Below, piece by piece: positions 44,744 to 54,153 of a DNA stretch of 64,000 nt (positions within the stretch are counted from its first letter, which is position 1; each line of letters opens with the position of its first letter). The position numbers and the translations under genes are program-made. The notes beneath the pieces were generated by a model that saw nothing but the letters and a program-made list of their open reading frames with translations, was not told the DNA's origin and did not search any database. Origin of the DNA: Methylophaga sp. OBS1 (GTDB taxonomy: Bacteria > Pseudomonadota > Gammaproteobacteria > Nitrosococcales > Methylophagaceae). The stretch spans positions 994,456-1,058,455 of the forward strand of contig NZ_JAPDMS010000001.1 of assembly GCF_026319365.1 (NCBI RefSeq), written 5' to 3'.

Positions 44744-45399
44744 GCCACCTTGATGGTGTAACCGACACCACGAACGGTCTTGATGAAATGCTCAGGCAGC
44801 TTCTTTCTGAGATGATGGATATGCACCTCAATCGCATTGCTGGCAATCTCTTCACCCCAGCTGTAGAGCTTGCTTTCCAGACTATCGCGGGTCTGCACCC
44901 GTCCGGTATTTTCCATCAGCATTTTGAGCAACATAAACTCACGCCGGGAGAGTTCAATCTCTTTACCTGAAACCCTGACTGTCTGCGCTTTGGTGTCCAT
45001 CGTGACTTCACCGATTGTTAATCCGGCATGTTTAAAACTGCTCAGCCTTCTTTCGAACACTCTGAGGCGGGCGAGTAATTCATCCGTTTCAAAGGGTTTG
45101 GCTAGGTAATCATCAGCACCGTTATCCAATCCCGTGACTTTATCTTCCAATGAAGCCCGGGCTGTCAGAATCAGTATGGGTAGTTCTGCATCAAGTTTAC
45201 GAATGGCTTTGAGCACCTCCTGACCATCCATATCCGGTAAGCCCAGATCCAGCACCAGCATATCCGGTGCTGATGTAGCAACGGCACTGACAGCCTGCTT
45301 ACCCAGCGTCAGATGGTTAACAGTAAAGCCTTCATGTTTGAGCGACCGTTTGAGTCCCTCTGCCAGAGAGGCATCATCTTCAATCAGCAATACCTGCAT
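44740..45399 (-). CDS. OmpR-family response regulator (QseB/PmrA-like)
   Basis: This 219-residue protein has a receiver domain with Asp51 as phosphoacceptor (LVLDLGLPDMDG), the acidic pair Glu7-Asp8-Asp9 and Lys101-type KPFETDELLAR, and a winged-helix DNA-binding domain (LSRREFMLLKMLMENTGRVQTRD, then V-H-I-H-H-L-R-K-K-L). It pairs with the kinase that follows. A PmrA/QseB-like box upstream of the ten-gene operon suggests autoregulation. It overlaps the TPR gene by 20 nt. Confidence 0.93.
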   Translation of the reverse strand: MQVLLIEDDASLAEGLKRSLKHEGFTVNHLTLGKQAVSAVATSAPDMLVLDLGLPDMDGQEVLKAIRKLDAELPILILTARASLEDKVTGLDNGADDYLAKPFETDELLARLRVFERRLSSFKHAGLTIGEVTMDTKAQTVRVSGKEIELSRREFMLLKMLMENTGRVQTRDSLESKLYSWGEEIASNAIEVHIHHLRKKLPEHFIKTVRGVGYTIKVA

Positions 45400-46039
45400 G
45401 TTGATGTGTTCTCAGTTGATAACGAACTTGCTGCAATGCGTCGGTGATTTCCTGTTGCCGCCCCTGATCTGCCAGTGGCCGGTCCGGCCGTGCCGGTGCC
45501 TGCCGGGCTTTCAATAAATACTGCTCTGCTTTTTCGTATTGTCTCTGATCCAGCATAAAAACCCCATAAAAATAATTACTATCGATACCATCCGGGTTAA
45601 TCGCCAGCGCCTGTTTCAGTAGTTGCTCGGCTTTGTCGTTGTCGCCAAAGCCCAACGGCCAGCCGGGGACTTTGAAATACAAAGTACCGAGACTGGTATA
45701 AGCGGAGCCGGCTAGCGCCTTGTCATTGATCTTCAGCGCCTGTTCAAAGTCAGCTTTGGCAGCTTTAGCCAGGCCCAGCGCCCCCAGCCCGCCTTTGATG
45801 CCGGCATAGCTTGACTGCACAATACCGCGCCAAATGAGAGCCTCGGCAGATGCGGGATTCGCCTGCACCACGGCATCGGCCTCTTTCAGTAAACCCTCAA
45901 AGCGGGTTTGCTGCGCTTTGCCCTTGATCTGATAGTTGGCTTCCGCCCAGTGATGCTGGACTTCAGACACCTGTTCCATCACATCAGCAGACGCTGAAAA
46001 ACTGACCACCATCGCCAACAAAAATAAATATATTTTCAT
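45380..46039 (-). CDS. Periplasmic TPR-repeat protein
   Basis: This 219-residue protein has a signal peptide (to about residue 18, SFSASAD) and at least three TPR-like helical pairs (EALIWRGIVQSSYAG, AGSAYTSLGTLYFKVPG, SNYFYGVFMLDQRQYEKAEQYLLKAR). TPRs mediate protein contacts. Its place between an SDR and a two-component pair suggests a scaffold or accessory to the sensor. The partner is unknown. Confidence 0.82.
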   Translation of the reverse strand: MKIYLFLLAMVVSFSASADVMEQVSEVQHHWAEANYQIKGKAQQTRFEGLLKEADAVVQANPASAEALIWRGIVQSSYAGIKGGLGALGLAKAAKADFEQALKINDKALAGSAYTSLGTLYFKVPGWPLGFGDNDKAEQLLKQALAINPDGIDSNYFYGVFMLDQRQYEKAEQYLLKARQAPARPDRPLADQGRQQEITDALQQVRYQLRTHQHAGIAD

Positions 46040-46049
46040 GGTTGATTCC

Positions 46050-46835
46050 TCACATATAACGTTTAATCACAGCCAGCTGTTTCTGGAAAGATCTATCCAC
46101 CAGGGATGGAAACAGGCTGTTGATACGCACGAATAATTTCTCCGGCCAGCCCAGGTAACCGCGCTTGTCGTGGTTTTGCAGAAAACTGACCAGTTCAGCA
46201 GCGACCTGTTCTGGCGTATCCATCGCATTGCCCAATGCTTTGTTCATCTCATTAACCCGCTTATCATTGAGTGCGGTTTGAGTGGCTCTTGGCGCGAAAT
46301 AACGCACTGCGACCGAGCTGTCCAGCAGTTCACGGCTTAATGCTTCACTAAATCCCCGTAAGCCGAACTTGGTCGCGCAATAAACGCTGTAGCCTGGCAT
46401 CCCGATACTGCCGAGAATGGATCCGACGTTAATGATGCTTGCTGACGGCAAACGGCTGAATAGGGGCAAAAAGTCACGACAAAGGGCAATCTGGCTGATC
46501 AGGTTCACGGTCACCAGCTTGTCGAGTTGCTCATCACTATAATCAGTCAAGCGAGCAAACTGGTTGATGCCGGCAATATTGATCAGCATTTGCGGCGGTG
46601 ACAGCATCTCGCTGCAGCATTCGACCAGTTTGCTGCGGCCTTCAGCTGAGGCCAAATCGGCTGCCACGGTGTAATGTTTGTCATTAAAACCGTGATTCAG
46701 CTGTTCCAATTTATCGCTGTTGATATCGGTCAATACCAGCGTGGCCCCCATCGTGCTCAGTAATTCAGCGACAGACTGGCCAATACCGCCTGCCGTCCCG
46801 GTCAGGACAATCGTTTTATCTTTCAGACTGTGCAT
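46050..46835 (-). CDS. Short-chain dehydrogenase/reductase
   Basis: This 261-residue Rossmann enzyme has the cofactor motif TGTAGGIGQS (about 13-22), NIAGINQF in place of NNAG, and the catalytic Ser and YSVYCATK (Tyr-x3-Lys). It would reduce a carbonyl or oxidise an alcohol with NAD(P). It overlaps the diiron-oxidase gene by 13 nt. It is probably a tailoring step in the pathway encoded upstream. Confidence 0.9.
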   Translation of the reverse strand: MHSLKDKTIVLTGTAGGIGQSVAELLSTMGATLVLTDINSDKLEQLNHGFNDKHYTVAADLASAEGRSKLVECCSEMLSPPQMLINIAGINQFARLTDYSDEQLDKLVTVNLISQIALCRDFLPLFSRLPSASIINVGSILGSIGMPGYSVYCATKFGLRGFSEALSRELLDSSVAVRYFAPRATQTALNDKRVNEMNKALGNAMDTPEQVAAELVSFLQNHDKRGYLGWPEKLFVRINSLFPSLVDRSFQKQLAVIKRYM

Positions 46836-47491
46836 GGCATTGCATCTCCAGTCAGGCTACGAAAAATATTGCCGTAGAGATAATAAAAACGCTGGGCCGA
46901 GCGGATAATCAATTCCTGCTCTTCCGGCTCAGTTATCTGGTTCATCAAGCCTTCAAAAAACTTCACATGGTCCTGATCCAGCGCCCCATGGGAACGCAGG
47001 TAACTGAATGCCTGATTGGGCAGTTTCAATGTCTGTTGAATCGATTCTGCAGCGCGGTCTGCAGAAGTAATACTGGTCCCTTCCAGGACATGCACCATAC
47101 CGAAGAAGCCCAATGGATTCACACGCTGGGCCATATCATAGGCATAGACGACCATCAGCTCGGTATGCAGATTGGGCTGACTATTTCTGACAGCTTCCTT
47201 ATCTCCACCACAGGCGGCAATATCATTTAATATCCATTCCTGGTGCCCCACTTCCTCCTCAATGTATTCAGCCACCGCTGTGCGCAGCCACTCTTTGCTC
47301 TCAGGTAAGCGGCCGCCGACGGTCATCAAAAGCGGCACCGTGTGTTTCACATGATGGTAAGCCTGTGTCAGAAAATCGATGTAAAGCTCAGTATCAATGT
47401 CACCGGAAAAAGCCCGCTGAAAAATCGGGGCTGAAAAAAGCTGTGCTCTTGTCTCGGTAGTTTCAGCCTGTAAAACATCAAAAAAAGCCAT
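46823..47491 (-). CDS. Haem-oxygenase-like diiron oxidase (HDO/TenA-PqqC fold)
   Basis: This 222-residue all-helical protein has candidate metal ligands Glu80-x2-His83, Glu137, and His168-x3-Asp172-x2-His175. That is the ligand pattern and spacing of haem-oxygenase-like diiron oxidases such as UndA and CADD; TenA thiaminases lack it. HDOs use O2 for decarboxylation, N-oxygenation or C-C cleavage. Set between an AMP ligase and an SDR, it probably acts on an acyl or amino-acid-derived substrate. Its product is unknown. It begins directly after the ligase stop. Confidence 0.82.
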   Translation of the reverse strand: MAFFDVLQAETTETRAQLFSAPIFQRAFSGDIDTELYIDFLTQAYHHVKHTVPLLMTVGGRLPESKEWLRTAVAEYIEEEVGHQEWILNDIAACGGDKEAVRNSQPNLHTELMVVYAYDMAQRVNPLGFFGMVHVLEGTSITSADRAAESIQQTLKLPNQAFSYLRSHGALDQDHVKFFEGLMNQITEPEEQELIIRSAQRFYYLYGNIFRSLTGDAMPCTV

Positions 47492-48940
47492 TCACGCCTG
47501 CTCCTTAAAAAGATGATTAATTTCTGCTTGATAAATTTGGTCTATCCGGTCGCGAACCGGTTTGCCGTTGGCTGTCAGCGTGCCGTTTCCCTGGTTCAGA
47601 GGCTGAGGCAGCCGTAACCATTGCTTGATACGGGCGTAAACCGGGAGTGCCTGATTAACCTGCTGTAACCAGTTATCGATAAGCGCATCGCTTACCGCTG
47701 ATCGGGCATAAATCAGGGCGATGCAAAACGGCCGTGCATCTCCTGTAACCACGCACTGAGCAATGACAGGATTGGCCAGGACTTCGCTCTCAACCCACTC
47801 CGGATTGATATTGCGTCCGAAACTGTTGATGAGCAGATTTTTTCGACGACCGAGGATATGTAGAAAACCGCTGTCATCAATAAAGCCGAGATCCCCGGTT
47901 TTCACCTGTTGCTGATACCAGCTCGCCGGCTCATTCACGTAACCGAGAAAAGCATTGCCAGACACAACAATTTCATTGTCTTCTAACGAAACAGCAACAT
48001 GTGGGAGTGGCTTACCGGCACTGCCCTGCTGATTGTCGGTAGTGCTGTTGAGACTGACGACAGAACTGCACTCGGACAAACCATAGCCTTCATACACGGG
48101 CAAACTCACTGCCCTCGCGGCTTCCAGTAAACCGTGGCCAACCCGGCTGCCGCCCACGGCAACGAATTTCAAGCTACTGGGCGGCTGCCAGCCTTGCTGA
48201 ATGATGTGGATCAATGCCGATAACAAGCCCGGCAATATAATCAGGCTCTCTGGCTGTATGGTCTCCAACGCGGCGGCCAGTTTCTGCACATCAAAGTCAC
48301 TGGCGCCATTGAAACCGAGTTCAGCGGCCGATAGCAGCATCACCTCGCCGCAACTAAGTAAGGGCGCGTAGACGCCGGCAATATTTTCAAGCAGGGTCGC
48401 TAAAGGTAAAACACAGAGGTGTTTGGTCTTTTCCAACCCGATGCGCTTTAGCAAGGCCTGAGCGACATTGATCTGATTGGCTTCACTGAGACACACGCCC
48501 CTGGGTTCGCCAGTGGAACCGGAAGTGAAAGTGATTTTGACGGTACCGTCAGGGGTTTTTGCCTCTGACGTTGGATAGACCGGCTGAATCTTCAGTTGGT
48601 TTGTCAGTGGCTCTCCCTGGAAATCAACACTGTCTTTTATCAGTGCGACCGCACCACTTTGTGCTATCGCATGCTGCTGTTGACTGTCACTGAAGAAAGC
48701 CGGCAATGGCAGTAATGTCACTCCGGCTTCAAGACAGGCCAAATCAGTGACAACCCAGTCGATTTGATTGTCTGCAAGCAAGGCTACAACCTTTCCCTGG
48801 TAGGGCTTGAGAATTTCAGCAAGTAGCTGCACTGCCCCAATCAATTCAACCCGGGATAAACGCTGGTGTTTATCCGTTACCGCAACGGCTTCTGGATTTT
48901 CTGCAGCCAGTTCGCGTAATCGCTGAACGATCAGACTCAT
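47492..48940 (-). CDS. AMP-forming acyl/aryl ligase (ANL superfamily)
   Basis: This 482-residue adenylating enzyme has the P-loop ITFTSGSTGEPRGVCLS (about 152), YEGYGLSE (A5), TGDLGFIDDSGFLHILGRRKN (A7/A8) and a terminal LTANGKPVRD with the A10 lysine. It would activate a carboxylic acid as an acyl-AMP and then pass it to CoA or another acceptor. It overlaps the haemolysin-like gene by 4 nt (ATGA). No carrier protein is encoded nearby, so CoA or a direct amine acceptor is likely. Confidence 0.9.
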   Translation of the reverse strand: MSLIVQRLRELAAENPEAVAVTDKHQRLSRVELIGAVQLLAEILKPYQGKVVALLADNQIDWVVTDLACLEAGVTLLPLPAFFSDSQQQHAIAQSGAVALIKDSVDFQGEPLTNQLKIQPVYPTSEAKTPDGTVKITFTSGSTGEPRGVCLSEANQINVAQALLKRIGLEKTKHLCVLPLATLLENIAGVYAPLLSCGEVMLLSAAELGFNGASDFDVQKLAAALETIQPESLIILPGLLSALIHIIQQGWQPPSSLKFVAVGGSRVGHGLLEAARAVSLPVYEGYGLSECSSVVSLNSTTDNQQGSAGKPLPHVAVSLEDNEIVVSGNAFLGYVNEPASWYQQQVKTGDLGFIDDSGFLHILGRRKNLLINSFGRNINPEWVESEVLANPVIAQCVVTGDARPFCIALIYARSAVSDALIDNWLQQVNQALPVYARIKQWLRLPQPLNQGNGTLTANGKPVRDRIDQIYQAEINHLFKEQA

Positions 48941-49644
48941 TGCGGCAGCCTGGCAGAGACATGTTCAATTTCATCAGCATACTGATCACACAGATGGGCC
49001 ATCAAAGGATGACTGTTCATAGTACTGAAGCTGCGATCAATATTGGCAGCCAGCACAACGGGCTTGTCGTCGTAGTAGGTTCCCCAGTTTGCGCCTTTAT
49101 CAGGCAGACGTTTCGGGTCAGCCTCGGTAAGCACAAATGCCGGGATCTGCAGCCTTGCCAGCCAGCTTTTTACGGCGCTGTTAGCTGTGAATACCACCCA
49201 TTCATAGCCTGCGGCATAAAGGATCTGTGCCAGTAACAAAAACAGGGATTGTGTTGCACGCTGTCTGCCCGAAGCGAGATTACCTATCTCAACGATTCGG
49301 TGGCGGTGGATTTCGCTTTGCGTGACGAGTCCAAGTGTAGTTTCAATATCGCAATCCAGGTAAAACTCCAGAAACAAACGACGGAGAGAAGCAGGCTGAA
49401 AACCCAGTGCAGCAGTGATACCTTTATCATCAGCCGCTGACAGCAGCATGGGAAGAAAGGTGTTGATATCAGCGCCATACTGGTGAGCAAAGCGCTGATA
49501 GATGAACTGCTCTACAGCTGTCCTGTAAGGGGTATCAGGGGTATGCAGCTTCAGTGAATACAGGGGTAATAAGCCCCAGTTGGCTGAGTGCCGTTTGAAT
49601 TGCCCGTGTTCGGGCACAAGATTATTGAATGAAACTGCTTCCAT
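48937..49644 (-). CDS. Thermostable-haemolysin-family (GNAT-like) protein
   Basis: This 235-residue protein has the family motif VEIGNLAS (about 118-125) and a WLARLQIPAFVLTEADP segment as in Vibrio delta-VPH 'thermostable haemolysin'. The fold of this family resembles GNAT or autoinducer-synthase acyltransferases, and no signal peptide is present, so cytoplasmic acyl transfer is more plausible than lysis; this is inference. It is the first gene of the ten-gene operon, coupled to an AMP ligase that could supply its acyl donor. Confidence 0.82.
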   Translation of the reverse strand: MEAVSFNNLVPEHGQFKRHSANWGLLPLYSLKLHTPDTPYRTAVEQFIYQRFAHQYGADINTFLPMLLSAADDKGITAALGFQPASLRRLFLEFYLDCDIETTLGLVTQSEIHRHRIVEIGNLASGRQRATQSLFLLLAQILYAAGYEWVVFTANSAVKSWLARLQIPAFVLTEADPKRLPDKGANWGTYYDDKPVVLAANIDRSFSTMNSHPLMAHLCDQYADEIEHVSARLPQ

Positions 49645-49691
49645 ATACCACTCCAGTCTGTGACATTTGAGACACAGATTAGCGTGGTAGT

Positions 49692-49708
49692 CTTAACGAA
49701 AAATTAAG
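49692..49708 (-). promoter_or_regulatory. PmrA/QseB-like box upstream of the haemolysin/HDO/FTR1 operon
   Basis: On the minus strand the site reads CTTAAT-N5-GTTAAG, close to the YTTAAK-N5-YTTAAK direct repeat bound by PmrA/QseB-type regulators (one half perfect, the other with one mismatch). It lies about 50 nt upstream of the first ATG. The operon encodes a regulator of that type. Confidence 0.45.
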
Positions 49709-49730
49709 CGAAGAAAACGTTGATGAAAAT

Positions 49731-50963
49731 TTAAAGAATGATGCCTAGCGCCTGATTTACCAATGCTTTTTGCTGCTCGATCTGAACCTCAAGTTCGCGT
49801 TTTCGGCTGCGGCTTTCATTAGCCAGCACCTGGCTGCGTAATAAATCAATCAGATTGATTTCACCCAGATCAAAAGCGCGTTTTTGCATCTGGTAATACT
49901 CATTGGTGGTCTGGTTCTGTTTAGTGGCCAGTTCCAATTGTTTACGAGTCGCTGATAGGGTTTCCTGAGTGGCCAGCAGATCCTTGTCTAACTGACGCTC
50001 CAGTTCCTGTCTGATCACCTGCGCATCGGCCAGTGCCGCCGAACTCTCAGCCACAGCGACCTTACTGTATCTTTGATTATCAAGCGGCATACTGAAACCA
50101 ATGCCAAGACTGTTATTGAAGGACTCACTGTCATCACCCCGCTCACGACGCACTCCAACGGAGATACTGGGATTCACACTGCCTTCAAAGCGGGCTATTC
50201 CCATTTCCGCCTGCAACCTGGCGATGATCTGATCCTGCATTTGCAGGGCTGGATGCTGGGCAGGAACGTCTGTTCGTTGTTGAGGAACTTCCGTCACTGT
50301 GACCGGTAAAAGTTGCAATCCCGTCATTAATTGATAAATTTTAAGCTGCTGCGATAGACGGGACTCAGCCGCAATCATCTTGCTGTGTGCTTCCATTGTG
50401 TTGCTGCTGGCCAGCAGCGCTTCATTGGCTGCCAGATCACCGGCTTTCACTCTGGATGCCACATCCTGTTCCAGCTTTTTTGCTATTTCCCAGGCTTGCT
50501 CAGCCTGTTCAAGCTCCGCTTCTGCCAACTTTAGCTGCCAGACCAATTCCCGCACTTCACCCGAAGCACGCAAACGGAGTTGATTCTGATAGGCGGGTAA
50601 TTGAGCCAGGATTTTAGTCGATAAAGCCTGCTGTGCCTGCTGCTGGCCGGGCAACCATAACGGCATATCCACACTACCCTCCCATTCCTGCAACCCCTCT
50701 CCACTGCCGATAGCATCATTAAAATGATCAAGGTTGGCAGTCGCAGGCTCAGCAAATAAGGCATTGCCCAAGGCATCATTTGCCTGCTGCAACTGGCCGA
50801 ATTTGTTCTCTGCCTGTTTCCCCGGCAATCGCTGGTAGACCTGCTCGGTGACAGTACTCAGAGAGAGTGTGTCAGAGTAGTAGTCCGGTGTCAGCTCGCC
50901 TGCGCTGACAACGAAGGAATGAGTGACCAGAAAACTGGCAATCAGGTATTTCAAATAAGACAT
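49731..50963 (-). CDS. TolC-family outer-membrane efflux protein
   Basis: This 410-residue protein has a signal peptide (to about residue 21, FVVSAGE) and two long helical repeats rich in Gln, Ala and Glu (for example LKLAEAELEQAEQAWEIAKKLEQ), typical of TolC/CzcC channels. It is the third gene of an MFP-RND-OMF operon, 67 nt after the pump gene. It ends 86 bp before the haemolysin operon. Confidence 0.88.
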   Translation of the reverse strand: MSYLKYLIASFLVTHSFVVSAGELTPDYYSDTLSLSTVTEQVYQRLPGKQAENKFGQLQQANDALGNALFAEPATANLDHFNDAIGSGEGLQEWEGSVDMPLWLPGQQQAQQALSTKILAQLPAYQNQLRLRASGEVRELVWQLKLAEAELEQAEQAWEIAKKLEQDVASRVKAGDLAANEALLASSNTMEAHSKMIAAESRLSQQLKIYQLMTGLQLLPVTVTEVPQQRTDVPAQHPALQMQDQIIARLQAEMGIARFEGSVNPSISVGVRRERGDDSESFNNSLGIGFSMPLDNQRYSKVAVAESSAALADAQVIRQELERQLDKDLLATQETLSATRKQLELATKQNQTTNEYYQMQKRAFDLGEINLIDLLRSQVLANESRSRKRELEVQIEQQKALVNQALGIIL

Positions 50964-51030
50964 GCTGGCCCCTTACTATCACGCCAAACAGCTACTATTA
51001 CGGCATAAGCTTAATACAAACTTAACCAGA

Positions 51031-54000
51031 CTAACTTTTTTGTGGCACAAGCTTACCACTGATTTTGTCTGCAGCGCTCTCATGTACGGACAACATGGCC
51101 GGTATCACCAGCAACACCAGCGCAGTGGCGAACATCAGTCCAAACGAAATCGATACCGCCATCGGAATCAGGAACTGGGCCTGCAGTGAAGTCTCAAATA
51201 ACAGTGGCGTCAGACCGCCAATTGTGGTTAATGAAGTCAGTAATACCGCGCGCAGACGCTGACTGGCCGCTTCGATAATCGCCTGCTGCGTGCCCAAGCC
51301 TGATTCACGCAATTGCTTGAAGAAGGTGACCAGAATAATGGAATCATTCACCACAATCCCGGACAGACCGAAAATACCGAACAGAGACAGAATCGTCAGA
51401 TCGATCCCCAGCAGCCAGTGACCGAACAAGGCACCGATCAGCCCGAAAGGTATCGCTGACATCACCACGAGCGGCCAACCGTAAGATGCAAATACCCAGG
51501 CCAGTACCAGGTAAATCATGACAAAGGCAAGCAACACGCCCTGCACCATATCACCAATCGTTTCCGCCTGTTCTTCAGCACGACCTTCATAAGCCACATT
51601 AACGCCATAGCGCGCGCTCAACTCCGGCAGGAAGGACTGTTGCATATCTGCCAGAATTTCATTGTTGTTATTGACCGTCGCATCGACCGTCGCGGTAGTA
51701 TGAATTGCCAGTTGGGTATCAGTATGACGCAGCACATCAAAACCACGGCGGGCATCAAATTCGACCACACTCGACAGCGGTGCACTGCCACCGTCAGGCA
51801 GGCGGATCATAAAATTCTCCAGTGTAGCCAGTGTGTTGCGTTCATTTTCCGGCAACATGACCCGCACCTCGACCTCATCATCACCATCCTGGAATATCTG
51901 AACCAACTGGCCGTCAAAAGCGGCGCGAAGCTGCCGGCCGACATTGTTCAGCGTCAGACCCAGGACTTCACCCTGACCTTTGATCCGGTAAATCAACTGC
52001 TCCTGACCATAGGGCATATCATCTTCTATGGCACTGACGCCAGGATAGGTTTTGAGCTTTTCGGCGATTTCCTGAGACGCCGATTTCAGCGTATCTGCCG
52101 GTGCGCCTGTGAGCCTGATATCAATATCACTGCCCGGTGGGCCACCCCGACGTTCGCTGATGGTAAAGGTTTCGATGCCGGGTGGCAGATGAATCTTCTC
52201 ACGCCAGGCATTAATAAAATCTTTATTGCGGATATCGCGTTTATCCGGTGAGATCATTTCCAGTTGAATCGAGCCGAAGCGTTCATCCACCTGCGACGTC
52301 GCGTTGGGGTTGGCTGCACTGGCTGTGCTTTGGCGCATTACTGACAGATCCAGTAATTGCGGCCCCAGTTCCTGTGCTGTTTCATCCAGTTTCTGATTCA
52401 CATGAGTCAGGAACCGCTCAACATGTTCAGCAGGCGTACCGGCAATAAAGCGGGCATTGGCCACAATCGTAGTGCCCTCAGGGGATGGGAAAAAGTTAAA
52501 CAGTATCCGACCACTGGCCAGTAAACCGATAGCCACTATCAACAGAGCAATCGCTGCTGCAATTGTAACCCCGCGAAAATTGACGGCATAGGTGACCAGC
52601 GGTTTGAAAGCATGATCACGAAAACGGTGAAACTGCGAATCGAGATAACGTCTGAATCGTCCCGGTTCAGCATGGTGCATTGTGTGAAAAGAGTGTCGTA
52701 AATGCCCGGGAAGAATCAGAAAACTTTCGATCAAAGAAGCAATAATCACGCAAATGACCACAAAGGGAATATCAAACAGAATATTGCCAATAACACCGCT
52801 AATCATCATCAGAGGTAGAAAAGCAGAAATTGTGGTCAATGAAGAAGAAATAACCGGTGCTAGCATCCGTCTGGCCCCACCCTCAGCAGCGGTAAGAGAG
52901 CGTTCACCATGCTGGTAATGAGACAGCGCATCCTCACCCACCACAATGGCATCATCCACGATAATCCCCAGTGACATGATCAGGCCAAACAGGCTGATCA
53001 TATTGATACTGCCGCCGAGTACATAAAGCACTGACAGTGCCGCCATAAATGAGACCGGTATACCGACTGCGACCCAGAACGCAACACGCCCATGCAGAAA
53101 CAGAAACAAGACGCCGAGTACCAGTAACAGACCACCGAGACCGTTATATAGCAGCAGGTTAATCCGCTCCTCAATCAACTCCCAGGCGGCATCGAACACT
53201 TTGATTTTGACACCATCCGGCAATTCATCGCGGCTGTCTTCCAACCATTGTTTCATGATCTCCGCAGATTTGAGCGCATCGGCATTTTCTGTGCGCTGCA
53301 GCTCAATCTCGACCGCAGGCTGTCCCTGATAAAACACCTTGACCTGATTACGCATCGGCCGCCGTTCAATCTCAGCAACATCATCCAGCATCACCAGACC
53401 GCCGGCATAATCCGCCTTCAACAGGAGATCACTGAAGGCATAGACATCGCGTTTCTGACCTTCGCTGCGAAGCTGTCTGGCGGTTTCATTATTGCCGACT
53501 TCGCCGGCAGGCAGATCCTGACTCTGCTCCCCGACCCTTTCGCCAACCTGATTGAAACTCAGGCCTAATGCCTCCAGTTCATAGGTACTGAGCTGGATAG
53601 CAATTTCTTCTTCCGGCAGACCGGTGATATTGACCCGCGAGATACCTCGATCCAGCAACTCATGTTCGATCTGATGGGCTAAATCACGCAGCTCATCAAG
53701 CTCGCCATCACTGGTGATCAACAGCCTGGCCACCGTGTCATAGCGCGTGACCAGGCTTATTTCGGGCGTTTCCGAGTCAGTGGGAAGGTTGCGGATGCGG
53801 GCAACGTGGTCCTTGACCTGATCCAGTGCGCGGCCCATATCGGCATCTTCTTCGAATTCCAGCGTGACCAGTGATGAGCCGTAAGACGATGTGGAAGTCA
53901 TCTTGTCGACATAGTCGATGGTGCGCAGTTCCTGCTCTACACGTGTGGTCAGGGACTCCTCAACATCCTCAGCACTGGCACCGCGCCAGGTGATACTGAT

Positions 54001-54153
54001 GGTAATGATGTCGAGTGCGAAGTTCGGAAAAAACTGGGTGTTCAGCCGGTTCAGGGATAATGCCCCGGCAACCAGCATCATGATCATCAGCAGATTCGCC
54101 GCAACCCGGTGCTGAGCGAAAATCCCGATAAAATCGCGTCGATGACCTTCCAT
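51031..54153 (-). CDS. RND efflux pump of the HAE/AcrB type
   Basis: This 1040-residue RND protein has 12 TM helices in two halves. TM4 carries MSLGIIVDDAIVVGEDAL, the paired aspartates of the hydrophobe/amphiphile class and unlike the D-x5-D-x6-E of the czcA above, so organic compounds are the likely cargo. The second-half motif is FGIFGLSGIVVNDSIILV. Its ATG is in the last base of the adaptor gene, giving tight coupling. Confidence 0.92.
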   Translation of the reverse strand: MEGHRRDFIGIFAQHRVAANLLMIMMLVAGALSLNRLNTQFFPNFALDIITISITWRGASAEDVEESLTTRVEQELRTIDYVDKMTSTSSYGSSLVTLEFEEDADMGRALDQVKDHVARIRNLPTDSETPEISLVTRYDTVARLLITSDGELDELRDLAHQIEHELLDRGISRVNITGLPEEEIAIQLSTYELEALGLSFNQVGERVGEQSQDLPAGEVGNNETARQLRSEGQKRDVYAFSDLLLKADYAGGLVMLDDVAEIERRPMRNQVKVFYQGQPAVEIELQRTENADALKSAEIMKQWLEDSRDELPDGVKIKVFDAAWELIEERINLLLYNGLGGLLLVLGVLFLFLHGRVAFWVAVGIPVSFMAALSVLYVLGGSINMISLFGLIMSLGIIVDDAIVVGEDALSHYQHGERSLTAAEGGARRMLAPVISSSLTTISAFLPLMMISGVIGNILFDIPFVVICVIIASLIESFLILPGHLRHSFHTMHHAEPGRFRRYLDSQFHRFRDHAFKPLVTYAVNFRGVTIAAAIALLIVAIGLLASGRILFNFFPSPEGTTIVANARFIAGTPAEHVERFLTHVNQKLDETAQELGPQLLDLSVMRQSTASAANPNATSQVDERFGSIQLEMISPDKRDIRNKDFINAWREKIHLPPGIETFTISERRGGPPGSDIDIRLTGAPADTLKSASQEIAEKLKTYPGVSAIEDDMPYGQEQLIYRIKGQGEVLGLTLNNVGRQLRAAFDGQLVQIFQDGDDEVEVRVMLPENERNTLATLENFMIRLPDGGSAPLSSVVEFDARRGFDVLRHTDTQLAIHTTATVDATVNNNNEILADMQQSFLPELSARYGVNVAYEGRAEEQAETIGDMVQGVLLAFVMIYLVLAWVFASYGWPLVVMSAIPFGLIGALFGHWLLGIDLTILSLFGIFGLSGIVVNDSIILVTFFKQLRESGLGTQQAIIEAASQRLRAVLLTSLTTIGGLTPLLFETSLQAQFLIPMAVSISFGLMFATALVLLVIPAMLSVHESAADKISGKLVPQKS

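Noticed and set aside
46823..47491. TenA thiaminase or PqqC
   Set aside because: The diiron ligand set is present and no thiamine or PQQ genes are adjacent.
48937..49644. Secreted cytolysin
   Set aside because: No signal peptide, no pore-forming features, and the neighbours are metabolic enzymes.
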